Source of the DNA: Okapia johnstoni | Taxonomy: Eukaryota; Chordata; Mammalia; Artiodactyla; Giraffidae | Length of the DNA stretch: 64,000 bases | Assembly: GCA_024291935.2 (NCBI GenBank) | Contig: CM044322.1 | Location: 70,671,405-70,735,404, forward strand | Direction: 5' to 3' | Part shown: positions 12,985 to 24,610 of the stretch, piece by piece | Layout of the letters: each line of letters opens with the position of its first letter | How positions within the stretch are numbered: the first letter of the stretch is position 1 | Program-made: the position numbers and the translations under genes | Notes under the pieces: generated by a model | The model's database searches: none | Told to the model about the DNA's origin: nothing | Seen by the model: only the letters and a program-made list of their open reading frames with translations

Positions 12985-13190
12985 TTGCAAGTTGATCAGT
13001 CTTGTCCAACTCTTTGCGACCCCATGAACTGTAGCCTGCCAGGCTCCTCTGTCCATGGGATTCTCCAGGCAAGAATACTGGAGTGGGTTGCCATTTCCTT
13101 CTCCAAGGGATCTTCCTGGCCCAGAAGTCAAACGCTGGCTTCCTGCATTGCAGGCGGATTCTTTACCCCCTGAGCCACCAGGGAAGCCTG
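12985..13190 (-). mobile_element. Bov-tA SINE
   Basis: Antisense copy. The inverted head ends in gagccaccagggaagcc at about 13172-13188. A 25-bp phrase (ttttcctcaattttctcata type) is repeated just to the right. Confidence 0.92.
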
Positions 13191-14044
13191 GTGGCTTTTC
13201 CTCAATTTTCTCATATGACTTTTCCTCAATTTTACTTCCTCCTGAAATTCCTAAAACAGTTTCCACCCACTATTGGGGCTTCCTTTCTTTGGTGTTATTT
13301 CTCCCAGCCCTTTGCTCCTTGTTCGGAATAGAAAATGGTTACGTGGGAGTCCAGGCTCAGTTCTAACAGCTGCCACACCTCTCCCCTACACAGAAGTGAA
13401 TGAAGAGCTTCAGTCTGTCTGAGTCAATAGGGAAATGTCAGGTGCTTGAAAAATCTTCTGCTGATCTTGTGACTACAAAGATAAAAAGACAACTTAATCA
13501 AGGAAACCTTTCCTGGGAAGGGGGAATCACATTATCCCATGTGAGATCTTATTCAAGAGTATGCATGCTTATGTTATAAAGTGTTTTCAGGGAGTTTCAT
13601 ATGCCCCTAGGGCACATCCAAGCAGATAGAGGGACAAAGGGTTGTTTTCATTGGTAAATCTCCCAGGGTCGCCTTAAACCTCTCACAGGGTGCTGGTGAA
13701 AGAAAACAGTACTCTCTTTCAAGATGCAATGAGGTAGCATTATTCAGTAATATAGAGCTAGAGCCATATAAAATGTCTGTACCCTTTCACCCAGTAAAAC
13801 CCTCCTGGGAATTATCCTGGGAAACAATTCAAAAAAAGGAAAGAGGCAGCAGCACAACAAAAAAAATGTTTGTAACAATGAAAAACCCGAAACCACCTAA
13901 GTGTCCAAGAATAGGGAGTGGATGAATAACAGTGGTATAAAAGTATAACGGAATGTCAAGCTGCTATTAAAAGACATAAATATGGAGAATATATAGACAC
14001 AAAAACCCTTCTTTAAATAATACAAAAGGAAAGCATTAGAAGGC

Positions 14045-14235
14045 AAATTGTGTTGAGCTAGAATAAGGTCTTGGGAGTCATATGAATGTGTTTGAACTTT
14101 GACAAATCACTTAACCAGAGTCTCAATTTCTTCATCTATAAAATAGGGTTAGAAATATATAACTTTCCAGGATTGTCATAAGAATTGAAGATGACATCAA
14201 CTAAATGATAAAATGTGGATAAAACCTGTGTAAGG
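14045..14235 (+). repeat. MIR SINE remnant
   Basis: MIR-like 'tttgacaaatcacttaacc' followed by 'tcaatttcttcatctataaa'. Confidence 0.65.
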
Positions 14236-15554
14236 ATAGAAGGGGACTGCTAAGAAATAATCCTAAATTTTATGCCAAGATTTGAGACTATTGAAAATTT
14301 ATTTGAAATGAATAATTTTTGATATTTTAAAGTTAATACTATTTTTCTTTTATTCCTTCTCACCCTTAAAAAAATGTCACCCTTAAAAAAATGTCATACT
14401 CCGTATGTAGGAGATGTGTGTCCATGTCATCTGGAAACCTGCTTATGGATCACTGAGCCCTATTTTGAGAAGGGTTCTAGATCAGAGCTTCTGCAATCAG
14501 CTCCAGGGAAATGACAGGAGCCCTAAACACTAACACACAGGAAAGTTGCTCAGCTAGGTTCAAGACCTACTTTCCAAATACTTAAGAGATTTGTGTGAGG
14601 CTTGTTGGGTAGTGCTTCTTCTTTCCACTACAGTTTAAAGATAGGGAATGTTCTCATGACCAGAATGCCATCCATTCACCTTTGCTCCAAAATCCTAATC
14701 TTAACCTCCATTAAACCACCTCCCTGCAGAGATTGATTCATGAGAAATGGGGTAGGCAGGAGGATGATATGAAATATTTTCTTTTGGCTAAAATATATAG
14801 AGCATGCTTTTTTGGGGGGGAAGCATATTCTTTATGTCAGGCATTGTATTTGGCATATATTAATAGATACATACTAAGCCAGTTGGAATATGTTTTGGAA
14901 CTCAGGTTTCAGAATCTTCCAGAAACCCTCCACGAAGATAACATAGACAAAGGAAGGGGTATTGATAGGTTTTCAATTCTCCATCTTTCTCCATGCAGAT
15001 CAGCCCAGAAAGATAAAAATATAACATGTTACAAGGTCTTATGCTGGGCAAGCAAAGAAATTAACCAAAAATGAGTTCCACCAAAATGGCAGGTTACTTA
15101 GTGAAAAAAGCATCAAAAACATTTAGAAGTGGAAAAGCATTACCAATCTTCCAGTCTTATGGATGAGAAATGAATTGTAGCAAAACAATGTTCAGGGCTT
15201 CTTCTGGAAAGCTTTGAGTCAGTTACCTAAAAAACTTCTGGAAACTTTGTTCTTCTACTTGGCAGTAAAACAGATGACCTCTGTTTGGGGTTATACTAAA
15301 TTTCTTTTAATTGATTGTTTTTCCTTCCCATGCTCTGCATCCTAACAGCCAGGAATGCCACTGATGCAATATTCAGCATTGGAATGATACTTGATGTATA
15401 GTTAAATAGAATGCATTTAGCAATTCAGTTTTATAGACCTTTAAGTTAATAAACCTTCGTGTAGAGAATCTATAAGTAAAATCAAAATATTCTTGGAAAT
15501 ATGCGATTTTCCTTGGAAAAATATATAATCCTGAATGTATTTACTGTAGGTAGG

Positions 15555-15790
15555 AAAGAAACATTTATTAAGCATTCTTACATGCCAGGTAAAGTACTAA
15601 CTGCTTTACACATTCTCATTTCTTCTTCCCAATTCTGTGAGATAAACATTAGCTTCACTATACAGATAAAGTAACTGAGACTCCAAGAAGTTAAGTGATT
15701 TGCCCCAAATCACAAAGCAGCAGAATAAATCATAAAGTTAATCATAGCTCAGACCAGAACTCAGGTCAGATTCTGACTCTTGTGCTTTTT
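15555..15790 (-). repeat. MIR SINE
   Basis: Inverted MIR: 'catttattaagcattcttac', 'tttacacattctcatttctt', then a 'gttaagtgatttgccccaaa' segment. Confidence 0.75.
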
Positions 15791-15959
15791 CCTTAATTTT
15801 TACATTTCATTTCCAAAGCATTTTCTCTTCCTGTGAGGAGGGGATGGACTCACTCCATCCTCCCCAAAACAGAGTGATGTTAAGCACAATCACAGCACTC
15901 TCCCTTTACAAGTCACAGATCCAGGATTGGAGCCCAAGCTTGCAGCAGTCATCGTCATC

Positions 15960-16170
15960 TCCGTTATCTGTTACTGAATGCTTTCTATGTGCAAGGCTCC
16001 GTACTAAGCATTTTAAATACTCCGCCCCCCACCATTTCAATTCTCATTATAACCTTACAAGGTGGTCATAATTATTATCTCATGTGATGACTGAAAACAA
16101 AGATGCAGAGGAGCCGATAACTTGTCCAAGATTATACAGTAGCAAGTCAGGACTAGAACTTAGGTTTGTA
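15960..16170 (-). repeat. MIR SINE
   Basis: Second inverted MIR-like unit: 'tactgaatgctttctatgtg', 'atttcaattctcattataac', then 'aacttgtccaagattataca'. Confidence 0.7.
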
Positions 16171-16194
16171 AAGATGCTCACACAATTGATGAAA

Positions 16195-16690
16195 AGCAGT
16201 TGTTATTTATTAAACACTTAGGTGTTAGATACTGCTTTTTGTTGTTGTTTTGGCTGCACTGGGTCCTCACGTGGCGCGGGGGCTCTCTCTAGCTGTGGCA
16301 CACGGGCTTCTCCTGTTGTGGAGCAGAGGTTCTAGCGCACAGGCTCAGTAGTTGTGGCATGTGGGCTTAGTTGCCCGACCAGGGATTGGACTCATGTCCC
16401 CTGCATTGGAAGATGGATTCTTAACCACTGGACCACAAGGGAAGCCCCCAGAAACTGCTTTTTAAAAAGGCTTTTTATTTCTACATACTTTGAGATTTAT
16501 AATCGCATTGTTCTTTTTAATGCTCACAAGAACCCTATGAAGAAGGTACCATTATTCCCATCTTATGGATGAGGAACTAAGACTTATAGAAAATAAGTAA
16601 TGTCTCCAAGGGCATACAAATGGGACAGGGTAGAGCTAGGATTTGAACACAGGTATCTTTGAGTCCAGTTCTATTTTCTTAATCCTGAGG
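16195..16690 (-). repeat. MIR SINE split by a CHR-type SINE
   Basis: Inverted MIR text begins near 16200 (ttattaaacacttaggtgtt) and resumes after 16450 (cccatcttatggatgaggaa). The two halves are separated by a CHR SINE at about 16240-16448. Confidence 0.7.
16240..16448 (-). mobile_element. CHR-type tRNA-Glu SINE
   Basis: Antisense copy: 'ggctgcactgggtcctcacg' to 'ctggaccacaagggaagccc'. It lies inside an older MIR. Confidence 0.85.
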
Positions 16691-16727
16691 CTTTGCTGAT
16701 TCCTGTTCTGTCTCTGTGCACCTTTTT

Positions 16728-16900
16728 TACTCAAAGTGTGGTCCACAGGCCAGCAGCGTTGGCATCACCTGGGAGCTTGTCAGAAATGTGGAACCCCAAA
16801 CCCAACCCAGATGTGCTGAATCAGATGTGTATTTTAATAAGATGCCCACATGTGTCTTGTGCACATTAAAGTTTGGGAAGACTGCTCTGCAACACACCAG
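16728..16900 (+). repeat. MER5A DNA transposon remnant
   Basis: Well preserved: 'ctcaaagtgtggtccacagg' near the start and 'gcacattaaagtttgggaag' near the end. Confidence 0.85.
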
Positions 16901-17227
16901 CAATGTACAAGATAAGCAGAGAAGGTAGCAAGATTGTCTAGAATAGGGATTCTCAAACAAGTTCCCTTGGAACTCAGTTTTGAGCTAAAAGGAGATATGC
17001 TCTACTGCTCAACTTGATAATGGTGATCTTTTCCCTAATTCATAGATAAAATTAAGTTAATGAATTGTATTTTCTCACCTTCCATAATTCTTCCTCTCTT
17101 CTTTGGAGTCAAATATCACTTGCCTGTTAGTAACTTTAGAAGATGACAACAATTGAACAAGCAGTAAATACCTATGGAAAACTCACAAACATTGTTTATT
17201 GTATTTTTTCTTTAATTTGCAGGTGTT

Positions 17228-17522
17228 TGTTAAAAAAAGATTTATTTATTTATTTATGGCTGTGCTGGGTCTTCGTTGCTGTGAGCAGGCTTACCCTAGC
17301 TGCAGAGAAGGGGGCTACTCTCTAGTCTCAATGCACGGGCTTCTCACTGCAGTGGCTTCTCTTGCTGTGGAGCAGAGGCTCTAGGGCACGAGGCCTTCAG
17401 TACTTGTGGCACATGGGTTTAGTTGCTCCACAGCATGTAGGATTTTCCCAGAGCAGGGATCAAATCCATGTGCCCTGCATTGGCAGAAGGAGTCTCCATC
17501 ACTGGACCACCAGGGAAGCCCT
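17228..17522 (-). mobile_element. CHR-type tRNA-Glu SINE
   Basis: Antisense copy beginning with an inverted A-rich tail (ttatttatttatttatggct) and ending 'ggaccaccagggaagccct'. Confidence 0.88.
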
Positions 17523-17761
17523 GTGGGTTTCTTAATTCTTGGACTTGTGATTTTATGTTGAATGGTAGAGAATAGTCATATCTTCTCTTAGTAAACTTGT
17601 TCCTAATTCACATTACAGAATTTAACGTTAACGTCTGTTGGTGTTGCACAAAAAGCACTGATTCCAACCTATATGAACATGAGGATCAGGTCCGGGATCT
17701 CTCTAGCAATCATTTAACCTAGAGAAACTTGCCATTGAAAAGTCAGGAAAAGTAACATGTA

Positions 17762-17968
17762 CTGTGCTTAGTCAATCAGTTGTGTCCGACTCTTTGTGAC
17801 CCCATGGACTACAGGCCATCAGGCTTCGTCCATGGGGATTCTCCAGGCAAGAATACTGGAGTGGGTTGCCATGCCCTCCTCCAGGGGATCGTCCCAACCC
17901 AGGGATCAAACCCAGGTCTCCAGCATTGCAGGCATACTCTTACCGACTGAACCACCCAGGAAGCCCAG
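17762..17968 (-). mobile_element. Bov-tA SINE
   Basis: Antisense copy: 'gtgcttagtcaatcagttgt' through 'gaaccacccaggaagcccag'. Confidence 0.93.
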
Positions 17969-18229
17969 CATTTCTTATCTATTCCTCTTCTTCCCAAGAG
18001 GATCAATATGAATAGATACAAACATAAGCTATTGGTTCTTTCTGGATAGAAATATGAGTTTTAAAACATGTTCTCTTTTGTGTTTTTCTGGATATTCAAA
18101 AATATCTACAGTGAACATCCAGCAAATATCTAATGAACATTTACTAAGTGACAGGCACTGTTTTAGGTGCTGGGGACACAGCAATAAGCGAGCCAGATAA
18201 AAATCTCTCTTCTGGATTGGTGGTTGTCA

Positions 18230-18509
18230 AACGCTGAGGTGAAGATGAGGATGAGGGTGGGGAAGGTAATCAAAAGGCATAAACTTCCAGTTATAAATAA
18301 GTCATGGGCGTGTAATATACAGCATGTCACCTAGAGTTAATAATACTGTAACTGCATATTTGAAAGTTGCTAAGAGAGTAAATCTTAAAAGTTCTCATTA
18401 CAAGAAAAAAACCTTTATGTATGGTATGTATGTTAACTTATTGTGGTGATCATTTTGTGATATATACAAATATCAAATCATTGTGTTGTATACCCGAAAC
18501 TAATATAAT
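18230..18509 (+). repeat. L1 3' end, left part
   Basis: The text matches the end of a ruminant L1 3' UTR. It breaks off at a BovB insertion at 18510 and resumes at about 19740 ('gttgtatgtcaattatacct', then an A-rich end near 19770). The broken phrase gaaactaatataat is duplicated on both sides of the BovB. Confidence 0.7.
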
Positions 18510-19725
18510 TGTTGTTCAGTCACTCAGTTGTGTCCAACTCTGTGAGACCCCATGGACTGCAGCATGCCAAGCTTCCCTATCCTTCACCATCTCTCAGAGC
18601 TTGCTCAAACTCATGTCCATTGAGTCAGTAATGCCATTCAACCATCTTGTCCTCTGTCATCCCCTTCTCCTCCTGCCTTCAATCTTTCTCAGCATCAGGG
18701 TTTTTTCCAAGGAGTCCGTTCTTCGCATCAGGTGGCCAAAGTATTGGAGCTTCAGCCTCAGCATTGGTCCTTCCAATGAATATTCAGGACTGATTTCCTT
18801 TAGGATGGACTGGTTTGATCTCCTTGATGTCCAAGGGACTCTCAAGAGTCTTCTCCAACACCACAGTTCAAAAAGCATAAATTCTTCGGCACTCAGCCTT
18901 CTTTATGGTCCAACTCTCACATCTGTACATGACTACCGGAAAAACCATAGCTTTAACTATATGGACCTTTGTCGGCAAAATGATGTCTCTGCTTTTTATA
19001 TGCTGTGTAGGTTTGTTATAGCTTTCCTTCCAAGGAGCAAGCGTCTTTTAGTTTCATGGCTGTAGTCACCATCTGCAGTGATTTTGGAGCCCCCCAAAAT
19101 AAAGTCTGTCACTGTTTCCACTGTTTACCCATCTATTTCCCATGAAGTGATGGGACTGGATGCCATGATCTTAGTTTTCTGAATGTTGAGTTTTTAACCA
19201 GCTTTTTCACTCTCCTCTTTCACTTTCATCAAGAGGCTCTTTAGTCCCTCTTCGCTTTATGCCATCAGGGTGGTGTCATCTGCATATCTGAGGTTATTGA
19301 TGTTTCTCCCAGCAATCTTGATTCCAGTTTATGCTTCATCCAGCCTGGTATTTCTCAAGATGTACTCTGCATAGAAGTTAAATAAGCAAGGTGACAATAT
19401 ACAGCCTTGATGTACTCCTTTTCCAATTTTGAACCAGTCTGTTGTTCCATGTCCAGTTCTAATTGTTGTTTCTTGACCTGCATACAGATTTCTCAGGAGG
19501 CAGGTAAGGTGGTTTGGTATTCCCATCTCTTTAAGAATTTTCCACAGTATATTGTGATCCACACAGTCAGAGGCTTTAGTGTAGTCAATGAAGCAGAAGT
19601 AGATGTTTTTCTGGAATTCTCTTGTTTTTTCTATGATGCAGTGGATGTTGGCAATTTGATCTCTGGTTCCTCTGCCTTTTCTAAATCCAGCTTGAACATC
19701 TGGAAGTTCTCAGTTCACATACTGT
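18510..19725 (-). mobile_element. BovB (RTE-clade) LINE, 5'-truncated
   Basis: An antisense 1.2 kb copy of the 3' part of BovB ORF2. Minus-strand fragments retain reverse-transcriptase text (GIHQGC-like segment near 19.4 kb in the 19329-19562 frame) and the C-terminal region (18657-18878 frame). The frame is broken by several stops, so it is inactive. It is flanked by a 14-bp target-site duplication, 18496-18509 and 19726-19739, and sits inside an L1 tail. Confidence 0.93.
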
Positions 19726-19739
19726 GAAACTAATATAAT

Positions 19740-19775
19740 GTTGTATGTCAATTATACCTTAATAAAAACCAGAAT
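19740..19775 (+). repeat. L1 3' end, right part
   Basis: Continuation of the L1 3' UTR after the BovB insertion, ending in an A-rich run. Confidence 0.6.
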
Positions 19776-20253
19776 CTTGGTCCTGATATCAGTATCTTTG
19801 GGCCTTTCCTCTTGGGCTGCTCAGATTCCTTGAAGAAGACACTATGTTTCCTCTCTGAAGAACAGACATAACCAGAGATCCAGGCATTAAATGGGGGAGG
19901 AGAGTTGGGAATCTTCACATCCAATATCCATTAGTTCACTTAATCTCCCTTTTTATACAGAGATCTCTGAATCAGCCCTCTCTGGAGAATAAGTACTTCA
20001 GTCTTCTGAGGAGTGGGGTCAGGGGGACAGTTGAAGAAAGGGAAGGTGACTTGGAGATCTGACTGCTCTTAAACAGCTTCCAGACTCCTTTTTTAATTCC
20101 CTGCCCAAGGTACAACCTGTACATGGCGGCCCTATTGTCCTATACCCCTACAGTAGCTAGTGGAAGTTGGGGGACTTACTGTTACCAACTCCTGAGACTT
20201 GAGGTATTCTGCAGTATAGATCAGGTTGGGTCTCAGCTTTTCCCACTTTGGGT

Positions 20254-20887
20254 TTCAGTTCAGTTCAGTTCAGTCACTCAGTCGTGTCCAACTCTTTGCG
20301 ACCCTGTGAACCGCAGCACACCAGGCCTCCCTGTCCATCACCAACTCCCAGAGTCCACCCAAACCCATGTTCATTGAGTCAATGATGCCATCCAACCATC
20401 TCATCCTCTGTCGTCCCCTTCTCTTCCTGCCTTCAATCTTTCCCAGCATCAGGGTCTTTTCCAATGAGTCAGCTCTTCGCATCAGGTGGCCAAAGTATTG
20501 GAGTTTCAGCTTCAACATCAGTTCTTCCAATGAACACCCAGGACTGATCTCCTTTAGGATGGACTGGTTGGATCTCCTTGCAGTCCAAGGGACTCTCAAG
20601 AGTCTTCTCCAACACCATAGTTCAAAAGCATCAATTCTTCAGCACTCAGCTTTCTTTATAGTCCAACTCTCACATCCATACATGACCACTGGAAAAACCA
20701 TAGCCTTGACTAGATGGACCTTTGTTGGCAAAGTAATGTCTCTGCTTTTTAATATGCTGTCTAGGTTGGTCATAACTTTCCTTCCAAAGAGTAAGCATCT
20801 TTTAATTTCATGGCTGCAATCACCATCTGCAGTGATTTTGGAGCCCAGAAAAATAAAGTCAGCCACTGTTTCCACTGTTTGCCTATC
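20254..20887 (-). mobile_element. BovB LINE 3' fragment
   Basis: Antisense copy that starts with the inverted ACTGAA repeat tail (ttcagttcagttcagttcag) and runs 630 bp into the C-terminal part of ORF2. Minus-strand frames 20270-20599 and 20639-20875 are two pieces of that region. It is truncated at the 5' end and inactive. Confidence 0.93.
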
Positions 20888-21278
20888 TTCAGATTCAGGT
20901 TTTTCCAGGCTAGTAACTTTGTTAACACTTATCCATTTGCTTTTCAGCTTCTACTTTGTTTTCTGGTTTTGCTACTGGCTCCTCTCATTATTGCAGGCTT
21001 ATGATTTGAAAAAAATCCCATTACTATCATTTTAGTTGTGTTCTAGGAGGGAACGAAAGGAGATCTGTGTATTTGTTTTCATTAAGTGTTTAACACTCGT
21101 AACTTTTGGGAAACACAGTCCTATACTAACATAAATCCTCTCATTATCATTCAATCGTTATTCTCTCCCATTTGTCCTTAGATATTTGAAAAAATTTTTT
21201 TTTACTTGTAGATGATTGTAATTTAGAAAGAGTTGACTGTCATTCACATCCTTTAAAGTTTTAAATAGCAGGAAGCAG

Positions 21279-21618
21279 AGCTTCCCTGGTGGCTCAGTGG
21301 TAAAGAATCTGCCTGCCAATGCGGGAGACACAGGTTCAATCCCTGATTACAGAAGATCCTACATGCCGTGGAACAACTAAGCCAGTGCACCACAACTGCT
21401 GAGCTTGTGCTCTGGAGCCCAGGAGCTGCAACCACCGAGACCATGTGCTGTAACTGCTGAAAGCCCGAACGCCCTAAAGCCTGTGCTCTGCAACAAGAGA
21501 AACCACCGCAGTGAGAAGCTGGCACACCACAACTAGAGAGTAGCCCCCGCTCACTGCAACTAGAGGAAAGCCTGCGCAGCTAAGAAGACCCAGCACTGCC
21601 AAAACTAGATAAAAAAAC
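21279..21618 (+). mobile_element. CHR-type tRNA-Glu SINE, near full length
   Basis: Sense copy from the tRNA-like head 'gagcttccctggtggctcag' to 'aagaagacccagcactgcca' plus an A-rich end. Confidence 0.9.
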
Positions 21619-21865
21619 AGCAGGAAATAATTGATCACTTTCCCCAGCAGATCAAAAATGGAGATGAGACATAAAGATATTAAAAATTATGTATCTAAAA
21701 GATTAGTTACTGCTGCATTGTTCATAATATCAGAAGACTGCACAAAGCCTAAAGGTTCATCGACAGAGGACTTGTTAAATAAAACATCCTAATCCATATC
21801 TTTTTTTTTCAATATTGGCTATATTCTCTGTGCTGTACAAAATATTCTTGTAGCTTATTTTTCTT

Positions 21866-22104
21866 AAGATTTATTTTTGGCTGTGCTAGATTTTCACTGC
21901 TGCTCACGGTCTTTCTCTGGTTGCCATGTGCGGACTGACTGTGATAGCCTCTCTGCTGCACAGCACAGGACCCAGGGTGTGTCGCCTTCAGTTGTTGTGC
22001 TGTGTGGGCTCAACTGCCCCGAGGCATGTGAGATCTTACCAGAACAAGTAAGTTTCTTGCATTGCAAGGAGGATTCTTAACCACTGGACCACCAGGGAAG
22101 CCCA
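21866..22104 (-). mobile_element. CHR-type tRNA-Glu SINE
   Basis: Antisense copy: 'agatttatttttggctgtgc' to 'ctggaccaccagggaagccc'. Confidence 0.87.
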
Positions 22105-22157
22105 AGGCAGATCTTTATGTTCTGGTGTGGAAAAGTCTGTAAGGGCAGAATAGAGTA

Positions 22158-22370
22158 AGTGTGTGAAAATGTTGCTCAGTCCTGTCTGGCTCTTTGAAAC
22201 CCCAGGGACTGTAGTCCACCAGGCTCCTCTGTCCATGGAATTATCCAGGCAAGAATACTGGAGCAGGTAGTCATTCCCTTCTCTAAGGGATCTTCCCAAC
22301 CAGGGATCAAACCGGGGTCTTCTGCATTGCAGGCAGATTCTTTACCATCTGAACCACCAGGGAAGTCCAG
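22158..22370 (-). mobile_element. Bov-tA SINE
   Basis: Antisense copy: 'gtgtgaaaatgttgctcagt' to 'gaaccaccagggaagtccag'. Confidence 0.92.
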
Positions 22371-23057
22371 AGAGTAAGTTTAATATGCTATAGTTTGAGT
22401 TTTAAAAATATATTTATATAGTATCTACATTTGCAACAGTAGTTATCTCTCAGGAGAGGAACTAAGTGACTGGGAGATAGGCAGTAGAAGGAAGACTTAG
22501 TTTTCCCTTTCATACCTTTTGCACTATTTGAACTTTACACCACAGTCCTACACTATGTACTTTAGAAATAAATAAAGAACTAATGAATAGTTTTTATTCT
22601 CTATGACCTTTACCTGACAGAATGCCCCTCCTTGATAACTTCTATCTAGCCACGTTTCACTCTTTCTTCAAGATGTTAATTCCCAATTCCCTTTTTGGAC
22701 AACTCCAGCTCAACTACTCTCTCATAGGATCTCCTTTGCTAGAAATTATTGTATGTGGCAAATCATCACACATTGCTTTGTTACAGCACTTCTTCTTTTA
22801 AGTAGTATTGGCCATTTTATATTAAACTTTTCATTTTGTATTTTCATTTGTGTTTCACCGAGCCTTTTAGGGATTGCATGGGGATCTTCAAAGATAAAGA
22901 ACGACCAGTGGAGAATATGTGAGCAAGTAAAAGGGAGGGAGAACATGAGAAGGAATGGGAATATTGTCCTTAGGGGCAGACTTCACATGCATTTACCAAG
23001 TAGAGATTCACGTGAAGCAGTGACCCCTTTTCATACAATGCTAAGAGCCCCTGATTG

Positions 23058-23226
23058 AAAAGTGAAAGTCGCTCAATTGTGTCGACTCTCTGCAGCCCCA
23101 TGAACTATACAGTCCATGGAGTGGGTAGCCTATCTCTTCTCCCTGGGATCTTCCTGACCCAGGAATCAAACCGGGTCTCCTGCATTGCAGGCAGATTCTT
23201 TACTAACTGAGCTACCAGGGAAGCCC
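23058..23226 (-). mobile_element. Bov-tA SINE with internal deletion
   Basis: Antisense copy, about 40 bp shorter than its neighbours because part of the Bov-A body is missing. Flanks share 'cctgatt', a possible short target-site duplication. Confidence 0.88.
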
Positions 23227-23694
23227 CAAAACTCCTGATTCAGTAAAGCCTTACCATTTCACATGGAATTCATCCAGTTATCACAACATCACTTAGTCTC
23301 AAGTGCTAAGAGCACTTGTACAAGGAATGAGAGGTTGGGAGACAAAAGCTAACATTTTTGAAGCAAAACTCAATGAAATTTTAGAGGGCATAAAGATCGA
23401 CTAGTCCAAACTCTTACTTCATTGATCTCAAGGTAAGGCATTGGGGAAGTTCAGACTCAGTCTCAAGTCACCTCTTAAATTTAGTTGAGGACCTACACTA
23501 TCCAGCCTGTCAGAAAAGATATCTGGCCTGGATAGAATATTGGGGCTTTACACAGCAAGAAAGATAGGAGGGCTCTGTGTCTGGAGAAGAAGAGAAAGAA
23601 AGCAGGAAGCAAAAAAGAGGTGGCTGTCAAGTTCTGTGTTCTTCCTAATTGTGTCCTGAGCTCCATGACAGTCTGTGTCATTAGAAGTCTTCCA

Positions 23695-23776
23695 TATTAG
23701 CAGAAGGCAAGTTAAGATAATCAGAACTGGGTCCGTATTAGCAGAAGTCAAGTTAAGATAATCAAAACTGGGTTGG
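23695..23776. repeat. 41-bp tandem duplication
   Basis: Two adjacent near-identical copies of a unit beginning 'tattagcagaag' and containing 'caagttaagataatca', at 23695-23735 and 23736-23776. Confidence 0.85.
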
Positions 23777-24341
23777 AAGGCTACTAACCTCAACTTCCCC
23801 TTACCCAGCTCCATCTCTCTACTTCAAGAGACCAAGTGAACTTCAGCTTATGGCTCTTTAAGGACCCATACACACACACACCACCCACCCACCCACCCCC
23901 AACTTTCTACACTTAGAAAAGGAAAGGCAAAAGGAGAATGCAACGCAAATATAGGAGTTTCCCTATTTCCATGAAATTTTCAGCCGGTTCCCCAGTATCT
24001 ACTGTATTGGAAAGCGAGAGCCATTTAGGGTAGCCATGGATATAGTACTAGCCTCAGTCTTGTTTCCTTCTTTTCCTTTGCTATTAAAATCTTTAGCTCT
24101 GATTTCAGTAAGGCACTCCCGTTCTGCGGGAGTCCGGGTTCTGCAGAAGCTATCTCACCTCAGAGACACTTTTGTAGGAAGGAGGAACATGTTTTTAAAC
24201 CAGGGAGAGCGTGAGAACTCTGGATGAGACTGGGGGAGAGTTACACTGGGTGTGTGCGGGTGTGTGTGTGTGTCGGGGTTGGGGTGGGGGGTGGTGGTCT
24301 CCTCCACAGTCTCCAGGTTTCGGAGCTCGGCCCTGGCGCAG

Positions 24342-24360
24342 ACTACAAGTCCCAGAAGCC
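24342..24360 (+). promoter_or_regulatory. Candidate ZNF143/SBS element upstream of DSTYK
   Basis: The string actacaagtcccagaagcc closely fits the long vertebrate promoter motif bound by ZNF143 (consensus of the form ACTACAATTCCCAGAATGC). It is 250 bp upstream of the DSTYK ATG. Such elements normally sit close to the start site of CpG-island promoters. Binding is inferred, not shown. Confidence 0.7.
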
Positions 24361-24610
24361 CCCGCAGTGACCGGGTGCGCCGCCGATCCTTCCCCTCACC
24401 CTTCCAGACAATTGAGATAAAGGTTCCGTTCAGGGTGCGCTGCGGGTTGGTTTGTTTTGAACGGCGGTGAAGGAGGCTGGGAGCCCGGCCGACTGCAGGC
24501 GGGGGCGTCAGGAGGTGGATTCCTGCCGTCTTAAGCACGGGGGCGCGGGAGGAGGGGGGCCGGGCCTGAGAGCCGGGGACCGAGCCGCGGAGACAGAGCA
24601 GGCTGAGGCG

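Larger units (their letters stand above)
7291..24299. other. Intergenic region between divergent TMCC2 and DSTYK
   Basis: About 17 kb without a recognisable gene. It holds MER5A and MIR remnants, Bov-tA and CHR SINEs, two BovB copies and an L1 3' end, listed separately. The open frames here are short or derive from BovB and SINEs. Stretches such as 9.75-11.2 kb and 12.8-14.0 kb show no feature I can name beyond AT-rich unique sequence and the listed repeats. Confidence 0.7.

Noticed and set aside
18421..19065. 214-codon plus-strand frame and the similar frame at 20367-21035
   Set aside because: Both are antisense readings of BovB copies. The real coding direction of the element is minus.
21279..21618. 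A tRNA gene at the tRNA-like head of this SINE (and others)
   Set aside because: The tRNA-like part is the degenerate head of a CHR/Bov-tA SINE, continuous with the SINE body.
24467..24610. N-terminal extension of DSTYK by 48 in-frame codons
   Set aside because: The frame is open, but its first codon is GTG and it contains no ATG. Mammalian DSTYK starts at the ATG at 24611.
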